A stretch of 64,000 nucleotides of DNA from Nannocystis exedens (lineage in GTDB: Bacteria > Myxococcota_A > Polyangia > Nannocystales > Nannocystaceae). Within the stretch, counting starts at the first letter, position 1, and the number at the start of each line of letters is the position of its first letter. Below are positions 41,751 to 49,223 of the stretch, one piece after another. Location of the stretch: positions 6,152,001 to 6,216,000 of the forward strand of contig NZ_NETK01000001.1 of the NCBI RefSeq assembly GCF_002343915.1, given 5' to 3'. The notes beneath the pieces are model-generated. The model was not told where the DNA came from and did no database searches. It worked only from the letters and a program-made list of their open reading frames with translations. A program made the position numbers and the translations under genes.

Positions 41751-44161
41751 GACGTCGGCGAAACGTCCCTCCCACGCGTCGGCCGGCTTGGGCTGCTCGA
41801 AGGTCGGCTGCGGCGCCGAGTTCCACGGCGGCGCCTCGTGGTGACGGTCCGGGTGCGGGGGCGGCGCGCGGCGGCGCGGGTGGTGGCCGGGCGCCGGGCG
41901 TCGTCGTCGGCGAGGTAGCCCTCGACCTGGCGCATCCCCGGGGCGGCCGCCTCGTCGGCGGTGATCGGTGCGGGCTCGGCCGGCGGCGGGGGCGGCGGCG
42001 GAGCCGCGTGTGAGGGACCGTCGTTCGCCGCTTCTTCACGCGGCGCAGCCGCGAAGGGACCGCGGCCATCGAACTCGGGCGCCCCGCCCGGCGCGCCGCC
42101 GCCGCCGACCGTCTGCTCCACGTTGAACGCCAACTTTAAGTCGCCGCCGCGGTCGCCCTTGGCTCGGGCGTCGGCCGGCTCGGGCAGCGGGATCGAATCG
42201 CGCTCGGCCTCGACGACCAGCTCGCTGGCGGCGGTGGCGACGGCAGCTTCCTTCTTGTCCTTGTTCTTCTCGGCGCCGAAGAACCACCCGAGCGGGCCGC
42301 CCTCGTCGTCGGCCTCGCCGTCGCGCGCGACCGGTTGTTCGGGGACGATCGGCTGGGCGACGACCGGCTTGTCGGGCAAGCGCGTGCGGTCGACGACGGT
42401 CACGCCGTCCGGTCCGACGGTGAGGATCTCCGCCAGCGCGGTGCGATCGATCCCGAACCGCTGGTAGTCCCAGTCGGTCTCGAGCACGAGCAGCGCGGTG
42501 TAGTCGGACAGCACGCGGTAGCGGGTCGAGAGGCCGATGATCTGCTGCTTGAGATCGGCCTTGGCCTTGGCGTCGCCGGCGGCCTCGTGGCCCATCATCG
42601 CGCCGAGGCGGTCGATGCTGGCCCGGATCCACGCGCGCTCGAGCAGCGGCCGCTCGCTCGGAGCGAGGCTGACCTCGCGGACATCCTCGCCGCGATCGCC
42701 GAGCTCGACGCGCATCGGCTTGTCGACCGGGAGGTCGGCGAACACGAGGAACTGATCGCCGGGCTGCACGGCCGCGAGCGACTGCGGCCACACCCACGTG
42801 GCCCCGGGGACATGGACCTTGACGTCGGCCTCGGTGGCTCGCACGAGCCGCGAGGCGACCAGCGGCGCGGGCAGGCGGGCGTCGACGAGGATGCCGGCGT
42901 CCTGCAGGCCGGCGGTGGTGAGCTGGCGCAGCGCGGCCTCGTCGCGCAGGCCGCCGTCGACGACCGCGTCGAGGCGGCGCACGCCGGCGCGGCCGAGCTC
43001 CTGCACGGCGGTGCGCAGGCCGTCGCGTTCGACGGCGCCGGCGGTGGCGACGCCGTCGCCGACGAGGATGACGCGGTCGTGGACCTTCGACTGACCCGCG
43101 GCCCAGCGCAGCGCGCCGGCGACGTCGGAGGCGCCGAGGGCCCCGCGCTTCAAGATCGCGTTCTGGGCGTCGGCGCTGAAGCTGCTGGCCGGGCCGGAGA
43201 AGACCTGCTCGACGCCCTGGTCGAAGCAGGCGACGGTGAGCGGGAAGTCGACGCCGGCGGCGCCGCGCAGCTCGGCGACGAGCTGGCCGAGGCGCGCGAC
43301 CTGGCCCTTGAAGTCGAGCGCCCGCGAGGCGCTGGTGTCGAACAGCAGGGTGACGCCGGTGACCGGGACCTGCGGCAGCTTGACGTCGGGGGTGATGCGG
43401 GCGACGGCGAGGCGGTCGTAGCGGAGGCCGACCTCGGGAGCGCGCCGGCCGGTGGCGAGCTCGAGGTCCTGCTGCGGCATGAAGTTGGTCTCGTGGATCC
43501 GGGTCTTCTCGCGCACGCCGCCGCCCCTGGGCACGACGACCTCGACGTCGAGGTCCCGCAGCTGCGGCAGGCCGCGCAGGTAGACGCGGTACGGCTCGCT
43601 GCTCGAGGTCAGCTCCTCGGAGTAGGAGACGATGATCTCCTTGACGCCGCGGGCGGGGATCGGGAACACGCGCGCGCTGAAGCGGTTGCCGGCGCTCTTC
43701 TCGAGCAGGGCCGGGTCTTGTCGCCGGTGCAGGAAGTCCTCGTACGCCTGGCGCGCGGCCTGCAGCTCGACGACCTCGGCCTCCTGCCAGCGGCCGTCGA
43801 TCAGCATGGCGAACCGCGAGATCGCCGAGTTCGGCGGGAGGTTGATCTCGAAGCGGCCCTCGATCACGCGATCGTTGGGGTTCTGGAACGCGAGGTGGAG
43901 CTCGGTGAAGGCGAGCGGGTCCTCGACGACGGCGCGGCTCTTGACGCTGAGGAGCTCGAGGCCGGTGCCGTCTTGCGTGGTGAGCGAGAAGGGCGCGACG
44001 CCGGCGCTCGGCTGGGGGTCGGGGGCGCGCCACTCGAGCTTGCATTCGCCGGCCGCCTGCGACTGCGACGTGGTGGTGGAGTCCGAAGGGCCCTGGCGGC
44101 CGGTGCAGGCGACGAGGCCGGCGAGGCCGAGGCAGACGACGAGCGGGATGGGACGGCGCAT
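41591..44161 (-). CDS. VIT and vWA domain lipoprotein, probably the 5' part of a frameshifted gene
   Basis: Start at 44161: MRRPIPLVVCLGLAGLVAC with lipobox LVAC. Residues ~45-190 form a VIT domain (LTTQDGTGLELLSVKSRAVV, INLPPNSAISRFAMLIDGRW, RFSARVFPIPARGVKEIIVS). Residues ~280-450 are a von Willebrand A domain, with TLLFDTSASRALDFKGQVAR giving a DxSxS MIDAS start and VILVGDGVATAG the second strand. The remainder includes TRYRVLSDYTALLVLETDWD and a Pro-rich linker ending MRQVEGYLADDDARR. After this the frame turns into Arg/Thr/Ser-rich nonsense until the stop at 41591, while the true continuation (TPR/DUF2135) is in another frame. The function of VIT-vWA proteins in bacteria is mostly unknown; metal-dependent protein binding is expected. 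Confidence 0.8.
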   Translation of the reverse strand: MRRPIPLVVCLGLAGLVACTGRQGPSDSTTTSQSQAAGECKLEWRAPDPQPSAGVAPFSLTTQDGTGLELLSVKSRAVVEDPLAFTELHLAFQNPNDRVIEGRFEINLPPNSAISRFAMLIDGRWQEAEVVELQAARQAYEDFLHRRQDPALLEKSAGNRFSARVFPIPARGVKEIIVSYSEELTSSSEPYRVYLRGLPQLRDLDVEVVVPRGGGVREKTRIHETNFMPQQDLELATGRRAPEVGLRYDRLAVARITPDVKLPQVPVTGVTLLFDTSASRALDFKGQVARLGQLVAELRGAAGVDFPLTVACFDQGVEQVFSGPASSFSADAQNAILKRGALGASDVAGALRWAAGQSKVHDRVILVGDGVATAGAVERDGLRTAVQELGRAGVRRLDAVVDGGLRDEAALRQLTTAGLQDAGILVDARLPAPLVASRLVRATEADVKVHVPGATWVWPQSLAAVQPGDQFLVFADLPVDKPMRVELGDRGEDVREVSLAPSERPLLERAWIRASIDRLGAMMGHEAAGDAKAKADLKQQIIGLSTRYRVLSDYTALLVLETDWDYQRFGIDRTALAEILTVGPDGVTVVDRTRLPDKPVVAQPIVPEQPVARDGEADDEGGPLGWFFGAEKNKDKKEAAVATAASELVVEAERDSIPLPEPADARAKGDRGGDLKLAFNVEQTVGGGGAPGGAPEFDGRGPFAAAPREEAANDGPSHAAPPPPPPPAEPAPITADEAAAPGMRQVEGYLADDDARRPATTRAAARRPRTRTVTTRRRRGTRRRSRPSSSPSRPTRGRDVSPTSWSTSAPAAPPTGWPRPGPGATATPATSSRCSAWAKRRRRSATAPSRRAPTAR

Positions 44162-44420
44162 GAACTCTCCGGTGTTGGCGAGGGTATCGTTCGCCCGCGT
44201 GCAACGCGATCGTCGGCGCCGCGGGTCTTCCCGCGCCCATGCTCGAGACCGGCGTACGCGGCCGCGGCGAATGCCGTTCTCGCGGCGCGTCGTCGACCCG
44301 CGCCGGACGCCGCGCGGCGCTTACAGGGCCCTTCGGGCAGATCGCTCACGCCGGCAAGCGAGCGGGCGCACGCGCGCGACTGCTTGCCACGGGCGGATCC
44401 GGCGCTCACCCTTCGCGCCC

Positions 44421-44792
44421 ATGTCTCGCCCGCTTCTCCCCGAGTCCTCGCTCGCACCGCACGTGCGCGAGCAGATCCAGAGCTTCCACCGCAACGTCGT
44501 CGACGCCGTCGTCGCCGCGATCGCCCGCGACCCGGTGGTGGTCGTCGGCATGGCCCAGAACCCGTTCGTGAAGAAGGCCCGCCGGGCGCTCGAGGCCGCA
44601 GGCGTGCCGTTCACGTACCTCGAGTACGGGAGTTATCTCAGCCAGTGGAAGGAGCGCCTGGCGATCAAGCTGTGGTCGGGCTTCCCGACCTTCCCGCAGG
44701 TGTTCGTGCGCGGCACGCTGATCGGCGGCTTCACGGACGTCGAGCGCATGCTCGCCGACGGGAGCTTGCAGAAGCTGCGAGACACGCACTGA
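44421..44792 (+). CDS. Monothiol-type glutaredoxin fold protein lacking active-site cysteines
   Basis: A 123-residue cytoplasmic protein with the glutaredoxin fold: DPVVVVGMAQNPFVKKARRA is the first strand and active-site loop, LEAAGVPFTYLEYG the second strand, and WSGFPTFPQVFVRGTLIGGF carries the cis-Pro and GG glutathione motif typical of CGFS glutaredoxins. The catalytic CPYC or CGFS position reads QNPFV (Asn and Val in place of both Cys), and there is no other Cys in the protein. It therefore cannot do thiol-disulfide exchange or coordinate an Fe-S cluster through Cys. The ATG at 44421 is chosen because it gives a normal family length. It could be a glutathione-binding regulator or an inactive remnant; conservation of the rest argues against decay. 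Confidence 0.8.
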   Translation: MSRPLLPESSLAPHVREQIQSFHRNVVDAVVAAIARDPVVVVGMAQNPFVKKARRALEAAGVPFTYLEYGSYLSQWKERLAIKLWSGFPTFPQVFVRGTLIGGFTDVERMLADGSLQKLRDTH

Positions 44793-44942
44793 CGCGGACT
44801 TCGTCGGTCGTATCCGCGCCCTTCCACGCGGCCGGCCGCACACGCAGATCGCGGGGCCGTCGGCCCCCGTAGCGTCGCTGGCAGTCCATCGGGGATCGCC
44901 CACGGTTGACAGCGGCGGCTCGGGCCGGGACATTGCCTCCGT

Positions 44943-46724
44943 ATGGCTCAGCGACGACGAGCGCTTTCGTGGCGGTCCATGGGGGCCTGGCCCTTGGGAC
45001 TTTGCCTGTCGGTCGGGTGCTACTCCGGGATGTCGGGGCAACAGACCGACGGCGATCCCACCGAGGGGACCGGCGGCCCCGGCGGTGCGACCGAGGGCGG
45101 TGGCAACAGCGACACGGCTGCGACGACCAACAATCAACCGACCGACGGCGGACCTGACTCCGACACGGACACGGGCGGGACGGAGCTGCCCACGCTGCCG
45201 GAGTCGTCGCGGGTGCCGCGGCTGTCGCATCGCCAGTGGGAGAACTCGGTCCGCGACCTGCTGCTGCTCGACCAGACCCCCGGCAAGTCGGCGCTGTTCA
45301 TCGGCGACCCGATCAGCGGCGGCTACGACAACAACAGCGAGAAGTTGGTGGTGTCGGCGACGCTGTGGACCGACTACCAGCGCGCGGCCGAGGAGATCGC
45401 CGAGCAGGTGATCAACGACCCCGAGCTGGTGGCGCTGCTGGTCCCGGCCGACGGCGACAGCGACGCGCGCGGCCGCGGGTTCATCGAGTCGTTCGGCCCG
45501 CGGGCGTATCGCCGCCCACTGACGGTCGAGGAGGTCGAGCGCCACATGCAGGTGTTCCACGCGGGCGTGGCCCTCGGCGGGACCGACCCGGTGCTCGAGG
45601 GCGTGCGCGTCGTCCTGCAGACGTTCCTGCAGTCGCCGTACTTCCTGTACCGCGTCGAGCTCAGCGACGTGCCCGACGGCGACGGCAACATCCCGCTGAA
45701 CGGCTACGAGGTGGCGTCGAAGCTGTCGTACATGCTGTGGGACACGATGCCCGACGAGGAGCTGTTCGACGCGGCCAAGAGCGGCGCGCTCGACTCCGTC
45801 GCCGGCATCGAGGCCCAGGCCGCGCGCATGCTCGACGACCAGCGCGCGCACGACATGGTGGCCTCGTTCCACTACCAGACGCTCAAGGTCGACAGCTACA
45901 GCAAGATCAACAAGAGCGCCGACAAGTTCCCCGAGTTCGCCGAGTCGATGCGCGACATGATGGTCCAGGAGACCCTCATGTTCGTCGACGACGTGGTGTT
46001 CTCGCACGAGCTCGGCGACGTGGCGACGCTTCTGTCGGCGCCGTACAGCTTCGTCAACTCGACGCTGGCGCCGCTCTACGGGGCGCAGGGTCAGTTCACC
46101 GACCAGCTCGTCAAGACCGACCTCGACCCGAGCCAGCGCGCCGGCGTGCTGACGCAGCTCGGGTTCCTGGCGGCCAACGCGAGCTCGACCCAGAACGACC
46201 CGATCCACCGCGGCGTGTTCCTCAACCTGCAGATCCTCTGCACCGGCCTGCCGCCGCCGCCCAACAACGTGCCGCCGCCGCCGCCGGCGATGGAGGGCGA
46301 GTCGCTGCGCGAGCTGATCGACCGCCACACCGGCATCGGCACCTGCGGCGAGGCGTGTCACGGCTACCTGATCAACCCGCTCGGGTTCGCGATGGAGCAG
46401 TACGACCCGCTCGGCCGCTGGCAGACGATGGACGCCGGCAAGCCGGTCGACGCCACCGGCTCGTTCAACTTCGTGCAGGGCAAGCAGAGCTTCAACGGCG
46501 GCGTGGAGCTGGCGAAGATCATCGCCAGCAGCGACGAGGCCCACCGCTGCTACGTGTCGCACCTGCTCGAGTACGGCTACGGCCGCGTCCCGCAGCTGCA
46601 GGACAACGCCGAGATCAAGCGCCTCGCCGAGGGCTCGCGCGACGGCATGTACTCGATCAAGGAGCTCATCGTCGAGCTGACGACGAGCGACGCGTTCCGC
46701 TTCCGCGCCCCGGTGGAGGAGTAA
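44943..46724 (+). CDS. DUF1592/DUF1588/DUF1585 exported protein
   Basis: A 593-residue protein. MAQRRRALSWRSMGAWPLGL and following Cys give a lipoprotein-like signal (SVGC), then a Thr/Gly/Asp linker to ~85. The rest follows the planctomycete-type DUF1587-1595-1592-1588-1585 series: RVPRLSHRQWENSVRDLLLL (DUF1587/1595), FGPRAYRRPLTVEEVERHMQ, LQSPYFLYRVELSDVPDGDG (1592), LSYMLWDTMPDEELFDAAKS, AGVLTQLGFLAANASSTQND, PIHRGVFLNLQILCTGLPPP (1588) and CHGYLINPLGFAMEQYDPLG (1585). Known: such proteins are cytochrome-like or surface proteins of unknown function usually encoded beside DUF1552 proteins; only CxxxCH, not a CxxCH heme site, is visible. The DUF1552 gene starts three bases after the stop, so they form an operon. 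TTGACA at 44906 may be the -35 box. Confidence 0.9.
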   Translation: MAQRRRALSWRSMGAWPLGLCLSVGCYSGMSGQQTDGDPTEGTGGPGGATEGGGNSDTAATTNNQPTDGGPDSDTDTGGTELPTLPESSRVPRLSHRQWENSVRDLLLLDQTPGKSALFIGDPISGGYDNNSEKLVVSATLWTDYQRAAEEIAEQVINDPELVALLVPADGDSDARGRGFIESFGPRAYRRPLTVEEVERHMQVFHAGVALGGTDPVLEGVRVVLQTFLQSPYFLYRVELSDVPDGDGNIPLNGYEVASKLSYMLWDTMPDEELFDAAKSGALDSVAGIEAQAARMLDDQRAHDMVASFHYQTLKVDSYSKINKSADKFPEFAESMRDMMVQETLMFVDDVVFSHELGDVATLLSAPYSFVNSTLAPLYGAQGQFTDQLVKTDLDPSQRAGVLTQLGFLAANASSTQNDPIHRGVFLNLQILCTGLPPPPNNVPPPPPAMEGESLRELIDRHTGIGTCGEACHGYLINPLGFAMEQYDPLGRWQTMDAGKPVDATGSFNFVQGKQSFNGGVELAKIIASSDEAHRCYVSHLLEYGYGRVPQLQDNAEIKRLAEGSRDGMYSIKELIVELTTSDAFRFRAPVEE

Positions 46725-46727
46725 GCC

Positions 46728-48116
46728 ATGCGACTTCCCAGCAACCTGTCCCGACGCGCCTTCATCACCGGCATCGGCGGCGCCACCGTCGCGTTGCCGT
46801 TCCTCCCGAGCCTGCTCCCGCGCGACGTCAAGGCGGCGACCGACCGCCCGCGCTACTGCGTCTACGTGCGCCAGGCCAACGGCTGCGCCCAGGCCGACAA
46901 CGGCGAGCCGGAGCGCTTCTGGCCCAACGAGCTCGGCCAGCTCACCACCGAGAGCATGTCGACGATCGACGCCGAGCGGGCCGTCAGCGAGCTCGCCGAC
47001 TACGCCGACAAGCTGCTGCTGGTCCGCGGCACCCGCTTCGGCTTCCCCGGCAACGGCTGCGGCCACTCCGGCGGCGGCAACCAGTGCCTCACGGCGGCGC
47101 GCGTGTCCGACGACCCGAAGGGCAACCTGTCGCTGGCGATGGGCGAGTCGGTCGACAACCGCATCGCCCGCGAGCTCAACCCGGCCAGTAACCCCGACCC
47201 GCTGACGCTCTACGCCGGCCGCATGGCGGGCTACATCAACGAGGTGCTGAGCTACCGCGGGCCCAAGGACCTGCGCGCGGCCGACCGCAACCCGTGGAGC
47301 GTGTACACCAAGATCGTCGGCATCACCGCGCTGCCGCAAGAAGTGGCGATGAAGATCAAGGCCCGCCGCACCAGCGTCAACGACCTGGTCCGCGAGCAGA
47401 TGCAGGCGCTCATGAGCAAGCAAGACATGAGCAAGGCCGACCGCGACCGCCTGCAGATCCACTTCGACGCGATCCGCGACCTCGAGGTCGAGCTGCTGTG
47501 CGAGCTGCCGAGCGACGCCGACATCATGGAGATGGAGGCGCAGCAGGACTACGACGGCGCCGACGAGCTGATCCAGACGATCACGCGCCTGCAAATGAAC
47601 CTGATCGCGTTCGCGTTCTCGTGCGACTACACCCGCGCGGCGACGCTGCAGATCGGCGACGGCAACGACGGCACGCAGTACTGGATCGACGGCGTCCAGC
47701 TGCCGCGCTTCCACCAGATCTCCCACCGCATCTACGCCGACGGCTCCGAGGGCGACCCGATCCCCGACGCGCAGTCGAAGCACCACCTCATCGACCGCGA
47801 GCACGCCAAGCTGTTCAAGCACCTGCTCGACCGCCTGTCGGCGCTGCAGACCGACGTCGGCACCCTGCTCGACGACACGGTGGCGATCTGGTGTAACGAC
47901 CTCGGCGCCGGCGTCAGCCACACCTACAACAACATCCCGTGGGTGTGCGCCGGCAGCTGCGGCGGCTACCTCAAGACCGGCCAGTACATCGACGCCGGCG
48001 GCGTGACGCACAACCAGTTCCACAACACGATCCTCAGCGCCGTCACCGGCTCGCTGGTCGAGGACTTCGGCGACCCCGAGCTCGAGCCCGGCGTCATCGA
48101 CGCGATGATCGCGTGA
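46728..48116 (+). CDS. DUF1552 domain-containing exported protein (Tat signal)
   Basis: A 462-residue protein with a twin-arginine signal, MRLPSNLSRRAFITGIGGAT followed by a hydrophobic stretch VALPFLPSLLP, indicating export of a folded protein. The mature region matches DUF1552: YCVYVRQANGCAQADNG, LLLVRGTRFGFPGNGCGHSG, GNQCLTAARVSDDPKGN, SVDNRIARELNPASNPDPLT, LQIHFDAIRDLEVELLCEL, YTRAATLQIGDGNDGTQYW and VAIWCNDLGAGVSHTYNNIP. The HSGGG and D/H residues resemble sulfatase/phosphatase-like folds (DUF1501/1552). It is the second gene of a two-gene operon with the DUF1592 protein, spaced three bases. A strong intrinsic terminator follows at 48137-48174. Confidence 0.92.
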   Translation: MRLPSNLSRRAFITGIGGATVALPFLPSLLPRDVKAATDRPRYCVYVRQANGCAQADNGEPERFWPNELGQLTTESMSTIDAERAVSELADYADKLLLVRGTRFGFPGNGCGHSGGGNQCLTAARVSDDPKGNLSLAMGESVDNRIARELNPASNPDPLTLYAGRMAGYINEVLSYRGPKDLRAADRNPWSVYTKIVGITALPQEVAMKIKARRTSVNDLVREQMQALMSKQDMSKADRDRLQIHFDAIRDLEVELLCELPSDADIMEMEAQQDYDGADELIQTITRLQMNLIAFAFSCDYTRAATLQIGDGNDGTQYWIDGVQLPRFHQISHRIYADGSEGDPIPDAQSKHHLIDREHAKLFKHLLDRLSALQTDVGTLLDDTVAIWCNDLGAGVSHTYNNIPWVCAGSCGGYLKTGQYIDAGGVTHNQFHNTILSAVTGSLVEDFGDPELEPGVIDAMIA

Positions 48117-48136
48117 GCGGAGCGCCGCCGCGGCGC

Positions 48137-48174
48137 GAGAGACCTGCGAGGTTCGCCTCGCGGGTCTCTTTGTT
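48137..48174 (+). terminator. Intrinsic terminator of the DUF1592-DUF1552 operon
   Basis: Stem GAGACCTGCGAGG (48139-48151), UUCG tetraloop (48152-48155), stem CCTCGCGGGTCTC (48156-48168), then TTTGTT. The 13-bp stem has one G-U wobble and can be extended by A-T and G-T pairs. This is the only textbook intrinsic terminator noticed in the window. Confidence 0.85.
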
Positions 48175-48175
48175 G

Positions 48176-48191
48176 ATGTCCTCATGGACAT
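48176..48191. repeat. Dispersed hairpin after the terminator
   Basis: ATGTCCTCATGGACAT (48176-48191), followed by GTCCCTGG. It lies in the convergent gap directly behind the terminator. Confidence 0.7.
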
Positions 48192-48203
48192 GTCCCTGGC
48201 GTC

Positions 48204-48602
48204 ATGGTGATGGCGGCCGCGCGGGCCGCGGCGCCAGTCGCAGCCGTCGCGGGGCCGTCGCGCCGCGCTGAAGCCGACGTGCCACCGCTGGCCGGCCCGC
48301 GCCTCGAGGCGCTTCGTGACGTCGTTGTCGCGGTAGAGCATCTGCACGGTGTAATTGCCGGGCGGCAGGCCGCGGAAGTGATAGCGCCCGTCGGGGGTCA
48401 TGAACTCGCGCTGCCCGGCGAGGCGATCGCACTGAAGGATGATCAGCGCGTCCGCGAGGGGCCGGCGCGTCTCGCCGTCGAGGACGTGGCCGCGGATCTC
48501 CACGTCGTGGCGCGAGGGATCGACGGCCTCGACGCCGTCGGCGAGGGCGACGTACGGCGTGCATGCGGCGAGCTGCAGCACGACGGCGAGGCCCCGGCCC
48601 AC
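48204..48602 (-). CDS. Carboxypeptidase-regulatory-like lipoprotein without an in-frame stop
   Basis: Translation from GTG 48602 gives a lipoprotein signal, GRGLAVVLQLAAC (lipobox LAAC), then TPYVALADGVEAVDPSRH and a beta-sandwich domain: EIRGHVLDGETRRPLADALI, ILQCDRLAGQREFMTPDGRY and HFRGLPPGNYTVQMLYRDND, the classic G.v.d..t..pl.dA.V / t..dG.y.f..lp.G.Y.v pattern of CarboxypepD_reg-like domains. After RWHVGFSA the frame runs without a stop through the dispersed hairpin and the terminator and stays open antisense through the whole DUF1552-DUF1592 operon to 44406, which cannot be a real C-terminus. Either a frameshift near 48210-48240 has removed the stop, or the sequence has an error. The domain end is set here at the last plausible residue. 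Confidence 0.6.
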
Positions 48603-48676
48603 GGATCGAGGATGCCGAAAACACGTCTGGAAGGTCCGCCGGGTCCGTCCGCGGTCGGATGCGCGCAAGCGCGCGA

Positions 48677-49117
48677 TCACTCGCCGCGGCGCGGGAGGCC
48701 GAGGCGGCGGTGCTCGGCGAGGGTGCAGCGATCTTCGACGACGACGATCCCGGCGTCGCGGAGGGTCCGCGCGAATTCGGCGTGGCGGATGCCGAGCTGC
48801 AGCCACACGACCTTCGGCCTGACGGCCAGGAGCTCGGGGACATGGTCCGAGAGGAACTCGGGCCGGCGGAACACGTCGACCAGGTCGAGCTCGCCGGGGG
48901 CGAGCCCGAGGTCGGTCAGCGCGGCGACGCAGGGCGAGCCCCACATGCGGTGCCCGGCGAACACGGGATTGACGGCGCGGACGACGTAACCGGCGGCGTG
49001 CAGGTAGTCCGGGACGTAGCACGCGGGCTTGTTGGGGTCGGTGTGCGCGCCGAGGACGGCGACGGTGCGCGTGCGCGCGAGGATCTCGCGCAGCTCGGAG
49101 TCGGTGGGCGAAGACAC
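48677..49117 (-). CDS. CoA-binding domain protein (YccU-like)
   Basis: A 146-residue cytoplasmic protein. Starting at the GTG at 49117 gives VSSPTDSELREILARTRTVA, a normal family length; ATGs further upstream would add up to 40 unlike residues overlapping the divergent gene. The Rossmann-type CoA-binding fold is shown by TVAVLGAHTDPNKPACYVPD, YLHAAGYVVRAVNPVFAGHR, LDLVDVFRRPEFLSDHVPEL, VVWLQLGIRHAEFARTLRDA and the C-terminal GIVVVEDRCTLAEHRRLG. Known: YccU-like proteins bind CoA derivatives, and their exact role is unclear; the conserved G..V..D.C.. end is typical. It is transcribed divergently from the large membrane protein gene, with only 106 bp between. Confidence 0.88.
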   Translation of the reverse strand: MSSPTDSELREILARTRTVAVLGAHTDPNKPACYVPDYLHAAGYVVRAVNPVFAGHRMWGSPCVAALTDLGLAPGELDLVDVFRRPEFLSDHVPELLAVRPKVVWLQLGIRHAEFARTLRDAGIVVVEDRCTLAEHRRLGLPRRGE

Positions 49118-49223
49118 GCAGGCAGGGTGCCACGGTCGGGTCGTGTGGGCGAGTTCCAGTTCGTCCGGCGGCCGCTCGCCCTGTCCGGGTCGCATGGGCT
49201 CGCTGTACCCTGAGGTCCCCCTC

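Noticed and set aside
44906..44942. Promoter TTGACA-17-GACATT before the DUF1592 gene
   Set aside because: The -35 is good but the -10 matches only 3 of 6 bases, so it is noted in the gene entry rather than listed as a feature.
48137..48174. tRNA-like GGTTCG segment
   Set aside because: The TTCG is the tetraloop of an intrinsic terminator stem, not part of a T-arm; no cloverleaf surrounds it.
44406..49133. 1575-codon open frame on the minus strand
   Set aside because: It is the antisense shadow of the DUF1592/DUF1552 operon and reads as His/Val/Leu/Asp-rich low complexity; only a ~130-residue stretch near 48204-48602 is credible.
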